Shown here: positions 7,785 through 15,766 of the stretch, piece after piece
How positions within the stretch are numbered: the stretch's first letter is position 1
Layout: each line of letters starts with the position of its first letter
Assembly (NCBI RefSeq): GCF_001612985.1
Contig: NZ_BDBM01000053.1
Coordinates: 1 to 55,983, forward strand
Reading direction: 5' to 3'
Source of the DNA: Nocardia gamkensis NBRC 108242
GTDB lineage: Bacteria; Actinomycetota; Actinomycetes; Mycobacteriales; Mycobacteriaceae
Length of the DNA: 55,983 nt
Notes under the pieces: generated by a model
What the model was told of the DNA's origin: nothing
The model's database searches: none
Seen by the model: only the letters and a program-made list of their open reading frames with translations
Program-made: the position numbers and the translations under genes

Positions 7785-8570
7785 ATGGAATTTGATGCCG
7801 CTCACTTCGAATTGATCATCAAAGACATCGAGAAGAACTTAACCGTTCTGTCGAGCAAGCTGGACTCCGTTCCGCATGTCGTCGATAACGCAATCGACCA
7901 CTGGTGGGTCACTGATGGAATGGAAGCCTCGATCAGGTGGACCGGGGAAAAAATCATAGAATTTGGCAAGTGGCTTTGGGATACGATCAAGGATGTCCTG
8001 AAGGGAGTCGCCGCGCCTCTGTTTCTAGGAAAATGCGCTTTCGATTGGTATGGCGTGCGTGAATCCGCAACCCTTGTGCAAAGCGAGATAAATCCTGATG
8101 TGTTGTCGGTCAACCGGGAGTGGCAGGGTGCTGCACAGCTAGCATACGCAAGGACGATGACCTCGCAAAGAGAGGCGGTCAAGCGAATCGGTGAGATCGG
8201 GAAGGATGCATCGACCTCAGTCCTGGCCGTTGCCGTCGGTGGACTTGTCTTCTATGTCGCAATGGGAGCAATTCTCTCGAAGGCGATAGCAGAGATAGCA
8301 GCCGCAATTGCCGGGCTCGGTTCCGGCGTATTCTCGTGGGCCGGAGCTGCACTCTTGCTCGAAGCAATCACCTCGACCTCGATTTCTATGGCTGCCGCTC
8401 TTGCCGCGCTGGCGACGCTGACCGGTGCTCAAGTGACCGGCCTTGTGGCGCTAGAAGCCACTGCCACGGACAATGGGCCGTTTCCGGGCGGAAGATGGCC
8501 CGACCCGAACACAAAGACCTTCGACGACGGAACCAGGCTGGATGGTACCGCTAATTGGTCGGTGCGGTAA
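7785..8570 (+). CDS. WxG-containing membrane-interacting ESX-type protein
   Basis: 261 residues. The N-terminal 130 residues are helical and contain NREWQGAAQLAYARTM, a W-x-G turn typical of ESX substrates. Then come two hydrophobic segments (SVLAVAVGGLVFYVAMGAIL and a long Ala/Gly/Ser-rich stretch to about residue 225) and a hydrophilic tail with DPNTKTFDDGTRLDG. This is the organisation of the EspA/EspE-like or LXG-like larger partners that follow EspC-like genes in nocardial ESX loci. Spacing to the EspC-like gene is 28 bases. Possible roles are pore-forming or surface effector; this is inference. Confidence 0.68.
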   Translation: MEFDAAHFELIIKDIEKNLTVLSSKLDSVPHVVDNAIDHWWVTDGMEASIRWTGEKIIEFGKWLWDTIKDVLKGVAAPLFLGKCAFDWYGVRESATLVQSEINPDVLSVNREWQGAAQLAYARTMTSQREAVKRIGEIGKDASTSVLAVAVGGLVFYVAMGAILSKAIAEIAAAIAGLGSGVFSWAGAALLLEAITSTSISMAAALAALATLTGAQVTGLVALEATATDNGPFPGGRWPDPNTKTFDDGTRLDGTANWSVR

Positions 8571-8574
8571 CGAT

Positions 8575-9003
8575 ATGAACATGGACTCAATAATAGAACG
8601 GGGAAGAAGCACATGGTGCGCATTGGGCGTGGCAGCGATTGCCGGATTCTCCGCCCTGTTCTGGCATCGTATCCTTGAGATTGATTCCGAAGGTGTCGAC
8701 ATCACCGAATTAGATGTCATTGTGTTGGCTGCGACCTCGCTGGCTGCATTATCCATCATTCCTACTATTTTGCTGAACGACCGACTTCCGCGCTGGTTGC
8801 GCGTCGCCACCAGTGCATTTCTGGTATTATGCATATTGGCTTCGACGATTCTCTGCCTGATATTCATAGTGCGGTTTCATAACAACCTTTCGTTTTGGTA
8901 TATATCAACGTCGGGTTCGATCGATGTGTTCGCTACTCTGGTCCTGTTGTATATCTATCGTCAGAACCGAGCGCGCGGGCAATTCGAACTGCGTAGGCCA
9001 TGA
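8575..9003 (+). CDS. Four-helix membrane protein
   Basis: 142 residues from the ATG at 8575 (MNMDSIIERG), four bases after the previous stop, so probably translated with it. Four membrane segments are apparent (around CALGVAAIAGFSALFW, VIVLAATSLAALSIIPTILL, VATSAFLVLCILASTILCLI and DVFATLVLLYIY), with a short basic C-terminus. No family recognised. Its position as last gene of the inserted ESX-type cassette suggests a partner, or an immunity-like protein for the upstream WxG protein; the latter is speculation. Confidence 0.7.
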   Translation: MNMDSIIERGRSTWCALGVAAIAGFSALFWHRILEIDSEGVDITELDVIVLAATSLAALSIIPTILLNDRLPRWLRVATSAFLVLCILASTILCLIFIVRFHNNLSFWYISTSGSIDVFATLVLLYIYRQNRARGQFELRRP

Positions 9004-9213
9004 TTCCGGTGACCCTGAGACTTCGGGCTGCCCAGTCGAGTGAGGCGGCAACCCCGCCGAGGTGTCCTGCAGCTTTCAGCATCCCGATCCAGGGGGTCGC
9101 CAGCATCGTTCGGACAACAGGCGGTCCCCTCTGGGCCAACGCAGGCAGGGGGACGCCGGCGGGCCTCTGCTACTGTTGGCGCACTTGAGTCGTCGCGGGT
9201 CGAGAGGGTGGGG

Positions 9214-9744
9214 ATGAGTCGTCGAATCACGTTGGCACTGCTTATCGGTGCGCTGGCGGCTGGCGTCGTCGGATGCGAGGACACCACGAGTGGTTCGCCC
9301 ACGACGGGTTCGAGTACGACTGCGGCCCAAGCTCTGTTCAACCCGTGCACGGGGATTCCCGATGAGGCGTTGCGGGCGGCCGGGGTCGATCCGGCCACCG
9401 AGGAGCCCGGTATCGCCGGGGTGCCTCAGTCCGGCTGGGAAATCTGTAATTGGGAAGGTTCCCGATACTTTGTCTCGGTGTTTTCCACTGCTCGTACGGT
9501 TTCGGAGTTCGAGAAGAAGCCTGGCAATGTCGACTTCCGAGACGTGACAGTCGCCGGTCGCGCAGGACGGCAATTCAAGGTCGAAGGCGCTTCGAAGGAT
9601 CTGCTCTGTGACGTCGTGTTTCCTGCGCATCAGGGTGTGATTCAACTGCGTGTCTCCAATAAGGCCTCGATCAACAGTCCCGAAGAACCCTGCACAAGCT
9701 TATCTCGGGCGGGCGGTGCCATCGTGCCGGTATTGCCGCAATAA
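9214..9744 (+). CDS. DUF3558 lipoprotein, copy 2
   Basis: 176 residues, ungapped match to the copy at 5637 with about 41 differences by eye. Same lipoprotein signal ending AAGVVGC, same Ser/Thr linker and FNPCTGIPDEALRAAGVDP and SGWEICNW motifs. The homology extends upstream into non-coding DNA (CTGCTACTGTTGG and a GTCGTCGCGG..CGAGAGGGTGGG leader), so promoter and gene were duplicated together. The C-terminal third has diverged most. It heads the second module with the 127-aa protein, PPE-like and EspG-like genes and should be an exported membrane-anchored lipoprotein. Confidence 0.9.
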   Translation: MSRRITLALLIGALAAGVVGCEDTTSGSPTTGSSTTAAQALFNPCTGIPDEALRAAGVDPATEEPGIAGVPQSGWEICNWEGSRYFVSVFSTARTVSEFEKKPGNVDFRDVTVAGRAGRQFKVEGASKDLLCDVVFPAHQGVIQLRVSNKASINSPEEPCTSLSRAGGAIVPVLPQ

Positions 9745-9762
9745 CTGGGGGAGGAGTTTCCG

Positions 9763-10146
9763 ATGAGCGAGGACAATGCGGCGACTTGGAAGAATTTGGC
9801 CGGTCAGGCCCGTGCGGGAGAGCTGTATCTCGATGATGAGAACGCCGCATACCTATGCGCCAAGGCATGCGATGAGCGTCTCGCCGAGTTGAACAGGATC
9901 CTCTTCGCGGCGCAAGGCGCTCAGAACGTCTCAGGTTTTGGCGATTTCACGATGGCTGCTGCATTGAGCAAGAAGTTCTTGAAACAGGCCACGGGAGATT
10001 CCAATTCAATCGACCAGATCATTCGAGAGCACATCGAGACCGTGCAGAACATGCGCGAAGTCATGGCGATCTCGTTCAAACGCATCACCGGGCAGGACAT
10101 CGAGAACGCGGCGCAGATCGCGAGTACAACTGAGCAGGTGCGCTGA
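9763..10146 (+). CDS. 127-aa helical ESX-associated protein, copy 2 (PE-like partner)
   Basis: 127 residues, same length as the copy at 6183 and nearly identical over the C-terminal 65 residues (KFLKQATGDSNSIDQII, EHIETVQNMREVMAISFK). The stop overlaps the ATG of the PPE-like gene by one base (TGATG), so the two are translationally coupled. PE-PPE pairs bound by EspG are the classical cargo layout of ESX systems; this pair copies that arrangement although the protein lacks a classical PE motif at its N-terminus. YLDDE near residue 26 could be a YxxxE signal. Confidence 0.8.
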   Translation: MSEDNAATWKNLAGQARAGELYLDDENAAYLCAKACDERLAELNRILFAAQGAQNVSGFGDFTMAAALSKKFLKQATGDSNSIDQIIREHIETVQNMREVMAISFKRITGQDIENAAQIASTTEQVR

Positions 10147-11486
10147 TGGGTAATCCGTACAGTGGTATGCCGCAATTTCAGATCGATCAAGGGCTGGGCT
10201 CGGCTATGTGGCGCAGCGTCACCGATTGGATCGCGGGTGAGGAGGCACAGCCCGAGGTCGACGCGGCCGAGGTGCAGGGCAGGTACAACCAGCAGCGCGA
10301 TGGCGTCCGCAGCAAGGCCGCCGATGTCGGGTTCCAGGGTGAATTCCGGCCGAGGGAAGTTCTGGACGCGGACGAGTTCGAGCGGCACGACGTCGCGACG
10401 CTTCGGCAGAAGGTCGACCAGATCGATTTGAACGCGGTCAGTGATCTGGTAACCGCTTGGAACACCATCGCCGACCGGCACGAGGCCTCGTTGAAGACCT
10501 TCACGACGGCGATGGAGCGGGCCACCGACGACAGTGTGTGGCGTGGGGAGGCGCGTAATGCGGCGGCGAGCGCGGTCGGTGACTATGCCGCCCAAGGTGC
10601 GCAGGTCTCGAACGCGGCCCGGCTGACCGGAAACAAGCTGGCCGAACTGCAAACCGGGCTGGAGCCGACGAAGCAATTGGTCCCGCACGCGCCGGAACAT
10701 CGCAGCGGTTGGGACAACCTCCGTGGATTCGTGGTCGGGCGAGATTGGCGCAATGACGACGTCGCCGAGTACAACGCGAAAACCGAGGCGTTGCGGGTGC
10801 TTCGAACTGTTTACGCGCCGGTTGTCATGGAGTCCGATACGAACGTGCCCGTGATTCCCCGACCGGTGTCGACTGCGAATCCGAACGGCACCGGCGACGG
10901 TGGCAACCCACGGGGCACGAACAATGGCAGCGGAAACCCTTCGGGGACATCGTCGCCCAGCTCGAATCCTTCCGATACGAACTCCACCGATGATCCGTCC
11001 ACTCCATCGAGCACCGAGCCCTCGGACACCACCTCTGAAACACCGGAGTCGACCAGCACCGACCCGGCGTCTACGACGGAGAATTCGACCACACCGGCTT
11101 CCGCAACACCGGCGACGACACCTGCCTCGACGACGCCCGCGCCGAGCACTTCGCCCACTACTCCTGGCACCCCGCACCCGAGTACGCCGGGCAGTCCGGG
11201 AAGTCCTTCCCATCCGGGTGGGCCGGGTGTCTCCGTGCCATCCAAAGGCGCACCGAACAACCCCAACGCGGTCCCGGCCGCCGCGCGGACCGGTGCGTCG
11301 CCAGGTCGCGCCGGTACGAGCGGTATGGGTGGAATGGCCCCCGGCGCGCGGGGTGGCAAATCCGACGAGGAATCCACCAAGGGTATTCCGGATTACCTGA
11401 TCACCCAGGAACACGGCAATGAGCTGACGGGGCTCGACGAGCTGCCCAAGTCGGTGCCGCCGGTCATCGGTGACAACCCGCGATAA
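10146..11486 (+). CDS. PPE-like protein with a Pro/Ser/Thr-rich tail
   Basis: 446 residues. The first 230 are helical with a W-x-G turn (DSVWRGEARNAAASAVGDYA) and residues typical of PPE-like or WXG-superfamily nocardial proteins. From about residue 240 to 400 the protein is low-complexity Pro/Ser/Thr/Gly (clusters such as GTNNGSGNPSGTSSPS), then a short ordered tail with IPDYLITQEHGNELTG. The tail could span or decorate the cell wall. It lies between its small partner and the EspG-like chaperone gene, so it is probably the cargo recognised by that chaperone. Confidence 0.8.
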   Translation: MGNPYSGMPQFQIDQGLGSAMWRSVTDWIAGEEAQPEVDAAEVQGRYNQQRDGVRSKAADVGFQGEFRPREVLDADEFERHDVATLRQKVDQIDLNAVSDLVTAWNTIADRHEASLKTFTTAMERATDDSVWRGEARNAAASAVGDYAAQGAQVSNAARLTGNKLAELQTGLEPTKQLVPHAPEHRSGWDNLRGFVVGRDWRNDDVAEYNAKTEALRVLRTVYAPVVMESDTNVPVIPRPVSTANPNGTGDGGNPRGTNNGSGNPSGTSSPSSNPSDTNSTDDPSTPSSTEPSDTTSETPESTSTDPASTTENSTTPASATPATTPASTTPAPSTSPTTPGTPHPSTPGSPGSPSHPGGPGVSVPSKGAPNNPNAVPAAARTGASPGRAGTSGMGGMAPGARGGKSDEESTKGIPDYLITQEHGNELTGLDELPKSVPPVIGDNPR

Positions 11487-11497
11487 GGACGTCACCG

Positions 11498-12271
11498 ATG
11501 ACCGAGGTGCAGAGCTGGCGGTTCACCGCGCTCGAATTCCGGACGCTGTGGGAGTCCACCGGCCGGGACGTGCTGCCGTATCCCTTGCAGCACCAATACA
11601 CGACGGAATTCCGTTCGGAGAGCTTGCGGTTGCGGCAGGCCGCGGCGCAGTCGCTGCGCCCGCGCATCGACGACGATCTGCTGCGTGCGGTCGAAGTGCT
11701 GCTTGCGCCGGAGGCCCGGGTCGAAGTGGCCGGGTTCGCCGGCGCGCGCCGGGACCGCAGGCTGCGGGCGCATGCGGGGGTGCACTACGAGCACGGCGCG
11801 ATCGCGGTGCAGGAACCGGGGCCGGACGTCGAGCACGGCGGCGACGTGGTGTTGACGTTGCTGTCCGCCGGTGCGGTGGCGCGGGCTGTGGTCGACGTGT
11901 TTCCCGCTTGCGGGCCTGGGCAGGGTAAGCAATTGCAGGCATCGGTGGAGGAACTGACGCGGCCGCGTCCGCCGGTGCGCGATGCCTGGCGCCCGACGCC
12001 GCGAGAAGAGTTCGAGCGGTTCTTCACTCGGGCGATGACCTTGATCGGTCATGTCGGCGTCTACGCGATGGGGAGCGTGGACAATCGGCACATCAACGGG
12101 CGCAAGGATTTCCAGCTCAACGATGTCGAGAAGGACGGTCGATACGTCACTTTCGGCGACGACCCGGTGATGATCAAATCCACCACTTCCGAACGCATCG
12201 CCGCCACCCTGCAACAGATGATCGCCAGAACCGTCAAAGACGTGCGCGACGGGGTGCACTTACCGTACTGA
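11498..12271 (+). CDS. espG: EspG-family ESX secretion chaperone
   Basis: 257 residues matching the EspG fold: N-terminal WRFTALEFRTLWESTGRDVLPYPLQ, a central beta region with RRDRRLRAHAGVHYE, and a C-terminal FFTRAMTLIGHVGVYAMGS plus VEKDGRYVTFGDDP. EspG proteins bind the tip of PE-PPE dimers in the cytosol and keep them soluble for export. AAGGA lies 8 bases before the ATG, 11 bases after the PPE-like stop. No ESX core component is in the window, so the cargo must use a secretion machine encoded elsewhere. The last codons abut a heptamer repeat. Confidence 0.85.
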   Translation: MTEVQSWRFTALEFRTLWESTGRDVLPYPLQHQYTTEFRSESLRLRQAAAQSLRPRIDDDLLRAVEVLLAPEARVEVAGFAGARRDRRLRAHAGVHYEHGAIAVQEPGPDVEHGGDVVLTLLSAGAVARAVVDVFPACGPGQGKQLQASVEELTRPRPPVRDAWRPTPREEFERFFTRAMTLIGHVGVYAMGSVDNRHINGRKDFQLNDVEKDGRYVTFGDDPVMIKSTTSERIAATLQQMIARTVKDVRDGVHLPY

Positions 12272-12274
12272 CCT

Positions 12275-12337
12275 CGCGAGCCGCGAGCCGCGAGCCGCGA
12301 GCCGCGAGCCGCGAGCCGCGAGCCGCGAGCCGCGAGG
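12275..12337. repeat. Heptamer tandem repeat, CGCGAGC x 8 plus a partial copy
   Basis: Eight perfect head-to-tail copies of CGCGAGC at 12275-12330 followed by CGCGAGG. It begins three bases after the EspG stop codon. Such a pure short repeat is expected to vary in copy number by slippage. Because it lies after the stop it does not change the EspG-like protein, but it may influence transcript 3' ends. Confidence 0.97.
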
Positions 12338-12658
12338 CGTTTCGCCGCCGCCGGCAGTGCCGCCGCATTCGCCCCCTATCCGCCGCGCGTCACCGCAGGC
12401 CCGGCTCAGGGTTGGCCCCTGCCTCCGGCAGGTCACGACGCGCGATACACGCCACCGGCCCCGACTCAGCAGAAGCCGTGCGGCCGACATGTCGAGAACG
12501 CCACGCCGTCCCAGGAATAGACGGCCAACCCGTCCGCACGGGCATGCACTGCGAGGCCCATGCTGAACGACAATGAGACCTCTAGAGCACACGGGCCTAC
12601 ATGTCGAGATCTGCGCGACAGCTCCGTTCCACAGCGCGAAACATGAGGAGTAGAAGTC
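12338..12658. other. Intergenic region before the VOC gene
   Basis: No gene is supported in these 321 bases. An 11-base direct repeat ACATGTCGAGA occurs at 12487-12497 and 12599-12609, 112 bases apart; the second copy lies about 50 bases upstream of the VOC start and contains the palindrome ACATGT, so it could be a regulator site. GAGGAG precedes the VOC ATG. Confidence 0.35.
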
Positions 12659-13096
12659 ATGCCCATCAAGTTGGAGAACGTCGCCATCGCGGTTCGCGAC
12701 CTCGAAGCGACGATCGCCTTTTTCACCGACCTCGGTCTGACCGTCATCGGCCGGGACACGGTCAGCGGTGAATGGACCGACACCGCCGTCGGTCTCGACG
12801 GCAACCACGCCAAGATCGCTATGCTCCAGACACCAGACGGCAACGGTCGGCTCGAGCTCTTCGAGTACATCCACCCCCACGCGATCGAGACGAGCCCGAC
12901 CCGGCCCAACGAGATCGGGATGCACCGCGTCGCGTTCTCGGTGGACGACATCGACGAGGCCCTCGAGATCGCGGCGAGGCACGGCTGCCACCCTCTGCGC
13001 GGCGTGGCGACGTACCGGGACGTCTACAAGCTCACCTATGTCCGCGGCCCTAGCGGCATCATCGTCATGCTTGCCGAAGAGCTGAACAAGAGCTGA
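12659..13096 (+). CDS. VOC-superfamily (glyoxalase/bleomycin-resistance fold) protein
   Basis: 145 residues with two paired beta-alpha-beta modules: MPIKLENVAIAVRDLEATIA with FFTDLGLTVIGR, and IGMHRVAFSVDDIDEALEIA ending RGPSGIIVMLAEEL. Putative metal ligands are an N-terminal polar residue, RLELFEY (Glu) and GMHR (His), so a divalent-metal enzyme of the glyoxalase/dioxygenase type is possible. ATG follows GAGGAG. It stands alone, convergent with narK. Substrate is unknown. Confidence 0.85.
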   Translation: MPIKLENVAIAVRDLEATIAFFTDLGLTVIGRDTVSGEWTDTAVGLDGNHAKIAMLQTPDGNGRLELFEYIHPHAIETSPTRPNEIGMHRVAFSVDDIDEALEIAARHGCHPLRGVATYRDVYKLTYVRGPSGIIVMLAEELNKS

Positions 13097-13185
13097 CCGC
13101 GCGCCCGGGTGCACACCTCGCGATACCGGCGCGCATCAGCGCTGCCGGCTGAAGCGAGCAAAGCGCCGATCAGGCGCGTTCTCTC

Positions 13186-13287
13186 GGAACGGCGAAACCG
13201 AACGTCCGCCCATCGTCCCGGCGCAGGCCGGAACCCATTGCTGGACCCGAGAACGGGCGATGAGCGGACGTTCGGTTGGGCGGTTCC
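13186..13287. repeat. Long inverted repeat, possible bidirectional terminator or MITE-like element
   Basis: A 30-base arm at 13186-13215 pairs with 13258-13287 at 26 of 30 positions; the inner 20 bases pair at 19. The 42-base loop contains CCCGGCGCAGGCCGG. The element fills the middle of the 260-base gap between the convergent VOC and narK genes. It would form a strong hairpin in RNA from either strand, fitting a bidirectional terminator, but its length also resembles a small palindromic mobile repeat. Confidence 0.8.
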
Positions 13288-13356
13288 GCCGGAGGGGGAC
13301 GGCGGTTGTCGCGCCCGTGTCCCGCGGTGTCCGGGCCGCGGGACCGGCTGGGGCGG

Positions 13357-14838
13357 TCAGACGTTCGCGTAGGCCAGCGAGGGAACGCGCTGGATGGCGA
13401 ACGAGGACCGCAGGTAGAACCACCAGGTGACGGCGGCCATCACCAGGAAGGCCCCGGCGTAGGCCCAGAACGCGGGAGCCATGCTGTGCAGGTGGGTGTT
13501 GGACAGCCGCAGGGCCTGCTGCAACAGCCAGCCGCCGGAGGCGCCGACCGCGCCGATGACGCCGATCGCCGCGCCCGCCTGGCGTTTCGCCGAAGCGGCG
13601 GCCTCGGCCGCGTCGAGGCCGTGCTCGGAGGCGTACTTCTTGGACTCGGCGCTGAAGATGGTCGGGATCATCCGGTAGGTCGAGCCGTTGCCGATGCCGG
13701 TGAGCACGAACAACAGCAGGAACGCCAGCAGGTAGAGCGGGAAGCTCTTCAGTTCCAGCCCCGCCATGATCAGCGCGACCGCGATCGCCATGCCGCCGAA
13801 GACGGAGAAGGTGATCTTCGCGCCGCCGACCTTGTCGGACACCCAGCCGCCGAACGGCCTGCTGAACGACCCGACCAGCGCGCCGAGGAACGCGAGGTTA
13901 CCGAGCGTGGTGATCCAGCCGATCTTGGCCAGGTCCGGGAAATTGGCCTTGATCAGCGTCGGGAAGGCGAAGGAGAAGCCGATGAACGAGCCGAAGGTGC
14001 CGATGTAGAGGATCGCCATCACCCAGGTGTGCCGGTTGGTGAGCGCGAGCCGGTAGGACTTGCCGTCGGACTTGGCGGTGCTGATGCTGTCCATGTAGCG
14101 CAGCGCGCCGAACGCGGCGGCCAGGATGAACGGCACCCAGACCAGCACCGACAGCGTGATGCCGAAGCGGTAGCCGCCCGGGTCCTTGGCCATGAGGTGC
14201 GTGCCGAAGGTGATCAGCAGCGGCAGCACCAGCTGCGTCTGGGCGACGCCCAGGTTGCCGCCCGCGGCGTTGATGCCCAGCGCCGCACCCTTCTTGCCCT
14301 CGGGGAAGAAGAAGTTGATGTTGGCCATCGAGGAGGAGAAGTTGCCGCCGCCGACGCCCGCGAGCGCCGCCAGCAGCAGGAACACCCACATCGGCGTGCC
14401 AGGCTGGTTGACGAACCAGGCCAGGCCGAGCGTCGGAATCAGCAGCATCCCCGCGCTGAACACGGTGAACGCCCGACCGCCGAACCGGGGGATGGCGAAG
14501 GTGTACGGAATGCGCAGCGCGGCGCCGACCAGGGTGGGGGTGGAGGTGAGCAGCAGGGCGTTGCTCACCGCGATGGGGTTGCCCTTGCCCAGACCGGCGA
14601 GGAAGTCGAATCCGGCGGCCCCCATGCTGGTCACGACGGTGCCCCAGATGACCCAGATGCTGAAGCCGAGATTCTCGGCGAATACGGAGAACATCAAATT
14701 CTTGCGCGCGGTTTTCGCGCCACCGGATTCCCAGAACTTCGCGTTGTCCGGATCCCAGTGATCGAGCCAGCGTCCACGTTTCTGGTATTCGAAAGTCGTT
14801 GGGTGCGACTGCTGGCCGGTGGCTGCTACGACGGTCAT
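13357..14838 (-). CDS. narK: NarK-type nitrate/nitrite transporter (MFS)
   Basis: 493 residues with 12 membrane helices and the nitrate/nitrite porter signatures: N-terminal WDPDNAKFWESGG, a glycine-rich helix GVGGGNFSSSMANINFFFPE and the matching ALGINAAGGNLGVAQ, and the second signature later at LTGIGNGSTYRMIPTIF. It exchanges or imports nitrate and nitrite across the inner membrane. GAGG is close upstream of the ATG at 14838. A paralogue lies at 17313. It is transcribed alone on the minus strand, separated from the FadR-type gene by about 190 bases; that gap holds only a weak GTAAC-N6-GTCAC half-box for GlnR. Confidence 0.93.
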   Translation of the reverse strand: MTVVAATGQQSHPTTFEYQKRGRWLDHWDPDNAKFWESGGAKTARKNLMFSVFAENLGFSIWVIWGTVVTSMGAAGFDFLAGLGKGNPIAVSNALLLTSTPTLVGAALRIPYTFAIPRFGGRAFTVFSAGMLLIPTLGLAWFVNQPGTPMWVFLLLAALAGVGGGNFSSSMANINFFFPEGKKGAALGINAAGGNLGVAQTQLVLPLLITFGTHLMAKDPGGYRFGITLSVLVWVPFILAAAFGALRYMDSISTAKSDGKSYRLALTNRHTWVMAILYIGTFGSFIGFSFAFPTLIKANFPDLAKIGWITTLGNLAFLGALVGSFSRPFGGWVSDKVGGAKITFSVFGGMAIAVALIMAGLELKSFPLYLLAFLLLFVLTGIGNGSTYRMIPTIFSAESKKYASEHGLDAAEAAASAKRQAGAAIGVIGAVGASGGWLLQQALRLSNTHLHSMAPAFWAYAGAFLVMAAVTWWFYLRSSFAIQRVPSLAYANV

Positions 14839-15029
14839 CGGCTTCCTCTCGATTCGGCTCGACCGGCCCTCATCGCGGCTGTGCCGCCGGCGGCTGTCGA
14901 GTGCCTGGCTACGGTCGAGATAAAGGTAGGAGCCGCGTGTTGCGTCCCCGTGGCCCTCGATGACGTTCCCGGCAAATCCGACTCACATCGCGCGGCTCCG
15001 AATGGTGACCACTCGGTTACCTGCGCCGT

Positions 15030-15701
15030 TTATCGCGCGTCCGGATATTCCGCGATGAGCGAGTTGAGGAAGCACCGCGTCTCCGAGGCGGCGCGTTCGG
15101 GATCGCCGTCGATCACCGCGTGCACCAAGGCGGCGTGCTCCTCGGGATAGGAGTCGTCGGACTTCGATGTCCGTGCGCGGATGACCTGTTCGATGATGGG
15201 CAGCAGCGAATCGTAGAACTCGAGATACACCGCGTTGTGGCTCGCGACGACGATCGCGCGGTGCAGCTGGACGTCCGCCTCGATCGCGGCGGCGGAGTCC
15301 TCGTCCCACTTCTTGTCGCGTTCGGCCAGCAGGCGCAGCAGATTCGCGATATCGGTGTCGTCGCGGCGGCGCGCGGCCAGGCCCGCGGCGGTGACGTCCA
15401 GCGCGAGGCGCAGTTCCAGGACGTCGCGTTCCTCGGCGTCGGCGAAATACTTGCCCAGTGTTCCGCCGAGGTCCGACGCCGCGATCACGTAGGTGCCGGA
15501 ACCTTGGCGACGCTCCAGCATGCCGGCGTGCACGAGGGCCTGGACGGCCTCGCGCACCGTGTTGCGGCCGGTGCCGGTGAGCTCGGTGAGCTCCGGCTCG
15601 GTCGGGATGCGGGAGCCGATCGGCCAACGGCCGGAACGAATTTCGGCACGCAGCTGGTCGGTCACCTGGGCGATGAGGCTGGTGCGCCGGACGGGTTGCA
15701 C
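15030..15701 (-). CDS. FadR-type GntR-family transcriptional regulator
   Basis: 223 residues. The N-terminal winged helix (LIAQVTDQLRAEIRSGRWPI, TGRNTVREAVQALVHAGMLE, RRQGSGTYV) is GntR type; the C-terminal all-helical FCD domain has the metal-binding pattern with Asp/His residues (EADVQLHRAIVVAS, SYPEEHAALVHAVIDGD). It starts at GTG 15699-15701. It is divergent from the CynX-like transporter, the usual arrangement for a regulator and its target, with a tandem repeat between them as a possible operator. The effector is probably a small carboxylate; not readable. Confidence 0.9.
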   Translation of the reverse strand: MQPVRRTSLIAQVTDQLRAEIRSGRWPIGSRIPTEPELTELTGTGRNTVREAVQALVHAGMLERRQGSGTYVIAASDLGGTLGKYFADAEERDVLELRLALDVTAAGLAARRRDDTDIANLLRLLAERDKKWDEDSAAAIEADVQLHRAIVVASHNAVYLEFYDSLLPIIEQVIRARTSKSDDSYPEEHAALVHAVIDGDPERAASETRCFLNSLIAEYPDAR

Positions 15702-15733
15702 CTCGACAGAGTACCGCCCATCACAAATCGTTG

Positions 15734-15753
15734 CCGGTCATCATCCGGTCATC
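15734..15753. promoter_or_regulatory. Tandem 9-mer CCGGTCATC, candidate FadR-type operator
   Basis: CCGGTCATC occurs at 15734-15742 and again at 15745-15753, offset by 11 bases (about one helical turn), inside the short divergent gap between the GntR regulator and the CynX-like transporter. The spacing places both copies on one face of the helix. It overlaps the probable promoter of the transporter. Binding is inferred from position only. Confidence 0.5.
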
Positions 15754-15766
15754 CTATGATTTCTCG

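Noticed and set aside
12260..13114. Minus-strand frame with RGSRLAARGSRLAA repeats
   Set aside because: It only reads the heptamer repeat and the antisense of the VOC gene; no start or homology supports it.
15004..15021. Second GlnR box in front of narK (GGTGACCACTCGGTTACC)
   Set aside because: Only GTNAC half-sites with N6 spacing are visible and no GAAAC halves, so too weak compared with the site at 17150.
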